From an uncultured Verrucomicrobia subdivision 3 bacterium (GTDB lineage Bacteria > Verrucomicrobiota > Verrucomicrobiae > Limisphaerales > UBA11358): 23,217 bases of DNA. The DNA is taken from contig CAINDH010000027.1 of NCBI GenBank assembly GCA_903847285.1, positions 1-23,217 on the forward strand, written 5' to 3'. Positions within the stretch are counted from its first letter, which is position 1; each line of letters opens with the position of its first letter. A program made the translations under genes and the position numbers. A model generated the notes under the pieces. That model worked only from the letters and a program-made list of their open reading frames with translations, was not told the DNA's origin and did not search any database. Positions 22,562 to 23,217 of the stretch are shown piece by piece.

Positions 22562-23217
22562 ATGAAATCTCTTTTCGGCCACAAAAACATCTTTGCCATC
22601 GCAGCGGCGCTCGCGGCGGTGACCAACTTCGGCTGCGTCAGTCAGGCAGAAGAACGCCCGATCCCTCCGCCAGTGGCGGAAGCGGCATTGCCGGCGAACA
22701 TTTCGGCGGATAGTCCGGCAGCGCAAGTCATCAAACTTGTTCGCTCCGGCGTGGATGTTGGCGTCATCAACAGCTTCATTCTGAACACACCGGAGGCGTT
22801 CGCTTTGGATGCGGATGCCATAATCGCGCTCAACGACGCGGGCGTGCCGACGGCGCTGATCAACCAGATGCTCGATCACGATAAGAAAACTTCCGCGGCC
22901 GCAGTAAACGCTGCCGCGGCGGCCGTGCAACCACCAACGCCGCCGCCCGCACCCGTCGCCCCACCGGCAACACCTGCACCGCCCGTTGAAAAAGTTGTGA
23001 TTGTCAACCAAACCGCGCCACCGCCGGCGCCGGTTACAGTGAATTATTTTAACGACACGCTTGCGCCATACGGTTCGTGGGTGGAAGTGGATGGCTATGG
23101 CCGTTGCTGGCGGCCGACGGTGGTGACTTATGACTCTGACTGGCGTCCGTATTGCGATCGAGGTCGCTGGGTCTATACCGATTGCGGCTGGTATTGGGAC
23201 TCGGATTATTCTTGGGG
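22562..23217 (+). CDS. DUF6600-like exported protein, N-terminal part (runs off right edge)
   Basis: An open frame from ATG 22562 reaches the right edge (218 full codons). Residues 1-25 look like a signal peptide (MKSLFGHKNIFAIAAALAAV, then TNFGC); C25 after NFG might be a lipidation site, but the lipobox is poor. A conserved-looking helical region follows (about 50-105, QVIKLVRSGVDVGVINSFIL), then a long Ala/Pro linker (about 110-160, PPTPPPAPVAPPATPAPP). The last part has repeated aromatic turns: LAPYGSWVEVDGYGRCWRP, SDWRPYCDRGRW and DCGWYWDSDYSW. These resemble the start of DUF6600 domains, which carry such Trp/Tyr-rich repeats. The function is unknown; an exported envelope protein is likely. 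The 171 bp upstream hold no promoter or terminator that I can defend. Confidence 0.75.
   Translation, partial: MKSLFGHKNIFAIAAALAAVTNFGCVSQAEERPIPPPVAEAALPANISADSPAAQVIKLVRSGVDVGVINSFILNTPEAFALDADAIIALNDAGVPTALINQMLDHDKKTSAAAVNAAAAAVQPPTPPPAPVAPPATPAPPVEKVVIVNQTAPPPAPVTVNYFNDTLAPYGSWVEVDGYGRCWRPTVVTYDSDWRPYCDRGRWVYTDCGWYWDSDYSW

Noticed and set aside
1..23217. CRISPR array, transposase, integrase or defence system
   Set aside because: No regularly spaced direct repeats and no frames with such domains were seen on either strand. Only the single palindromic element in hrpA looks mobile.

Overview
The window looks like a stretch of chromosome from a member of the Verrucomicrobiota, probably near the Pedosphaera/Limisphaerales group. 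This is inference, not a database result. It rests on a GC-rich genome with weak Shine-Dalgarno signals and several GTG/TTG starts, a two-component-regulator-propeller protein, a DUF6600-type surface protein, a plant-arabinokinase-like GHMP kinase, an alpha2-type glycyl-tRNA synthetase and a C-terminally extended HrpA. Most of the content is housekeeping. No CRISPR array, transposase, integrase or restriction system is visible.

Left part (1-9313): the left edge cuts a minus-strand sensor-like propeller protein. It is followed by a minus-strand sterol desaturase/fatty acid hydroxylase family protein, then plus-strand DedA and uvrC. A compact minus-strand cluster then reads, in transcription order, glycyl-tRNA synthetase, a DUF2127 membrane protein, an L-arabinokinase/galactokinase-like GHMP kinase, a small lower-GC hypothetical protein and galU. 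The kinase and GalU together suggest salvage of a free sugar to sugar-1-phosphate and then to a UDP-sugar. uvrC and galU converge and overlap by 25 bp.

Middle (9480-14368, plus strand): a DUF58 protein is coupled by an ATGA overlap to a multi-pass membrane transglutaminase, a pairing normally seen with a MoxR ATPase that is absent here. Next comes the tmRNA gene ssrA with its own putative promoter and a tag ending ANEELALAA. A rhodanese-DUF2892 membrane protein and a DUF1294 membrane protein follow.

Right part (14375-23217): a large minus-strand HrpA-type DEAH helicase carries a palindromic repeat inserted in frame. It lies downstream of a CPA2-family cation/proton antiporter on the same strand. 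Divergent from these is a plus-strand nusB, PHP phosphoesterase, ftsY cluster for rRNA transcription, RNA or nucleotide turnover and membrane protein targeting. The right edge cuts a plus-strand DUF6600-like exported protein.

I did not find a clear new defence or mobile system. The items most worth a second look are the palindromic element read through as protein inside hrpA, the arabinokinase-like kinase in a glyS-galU cluster, and the compact UvrC lacking the segment between its UVR and RNase H-like domains.
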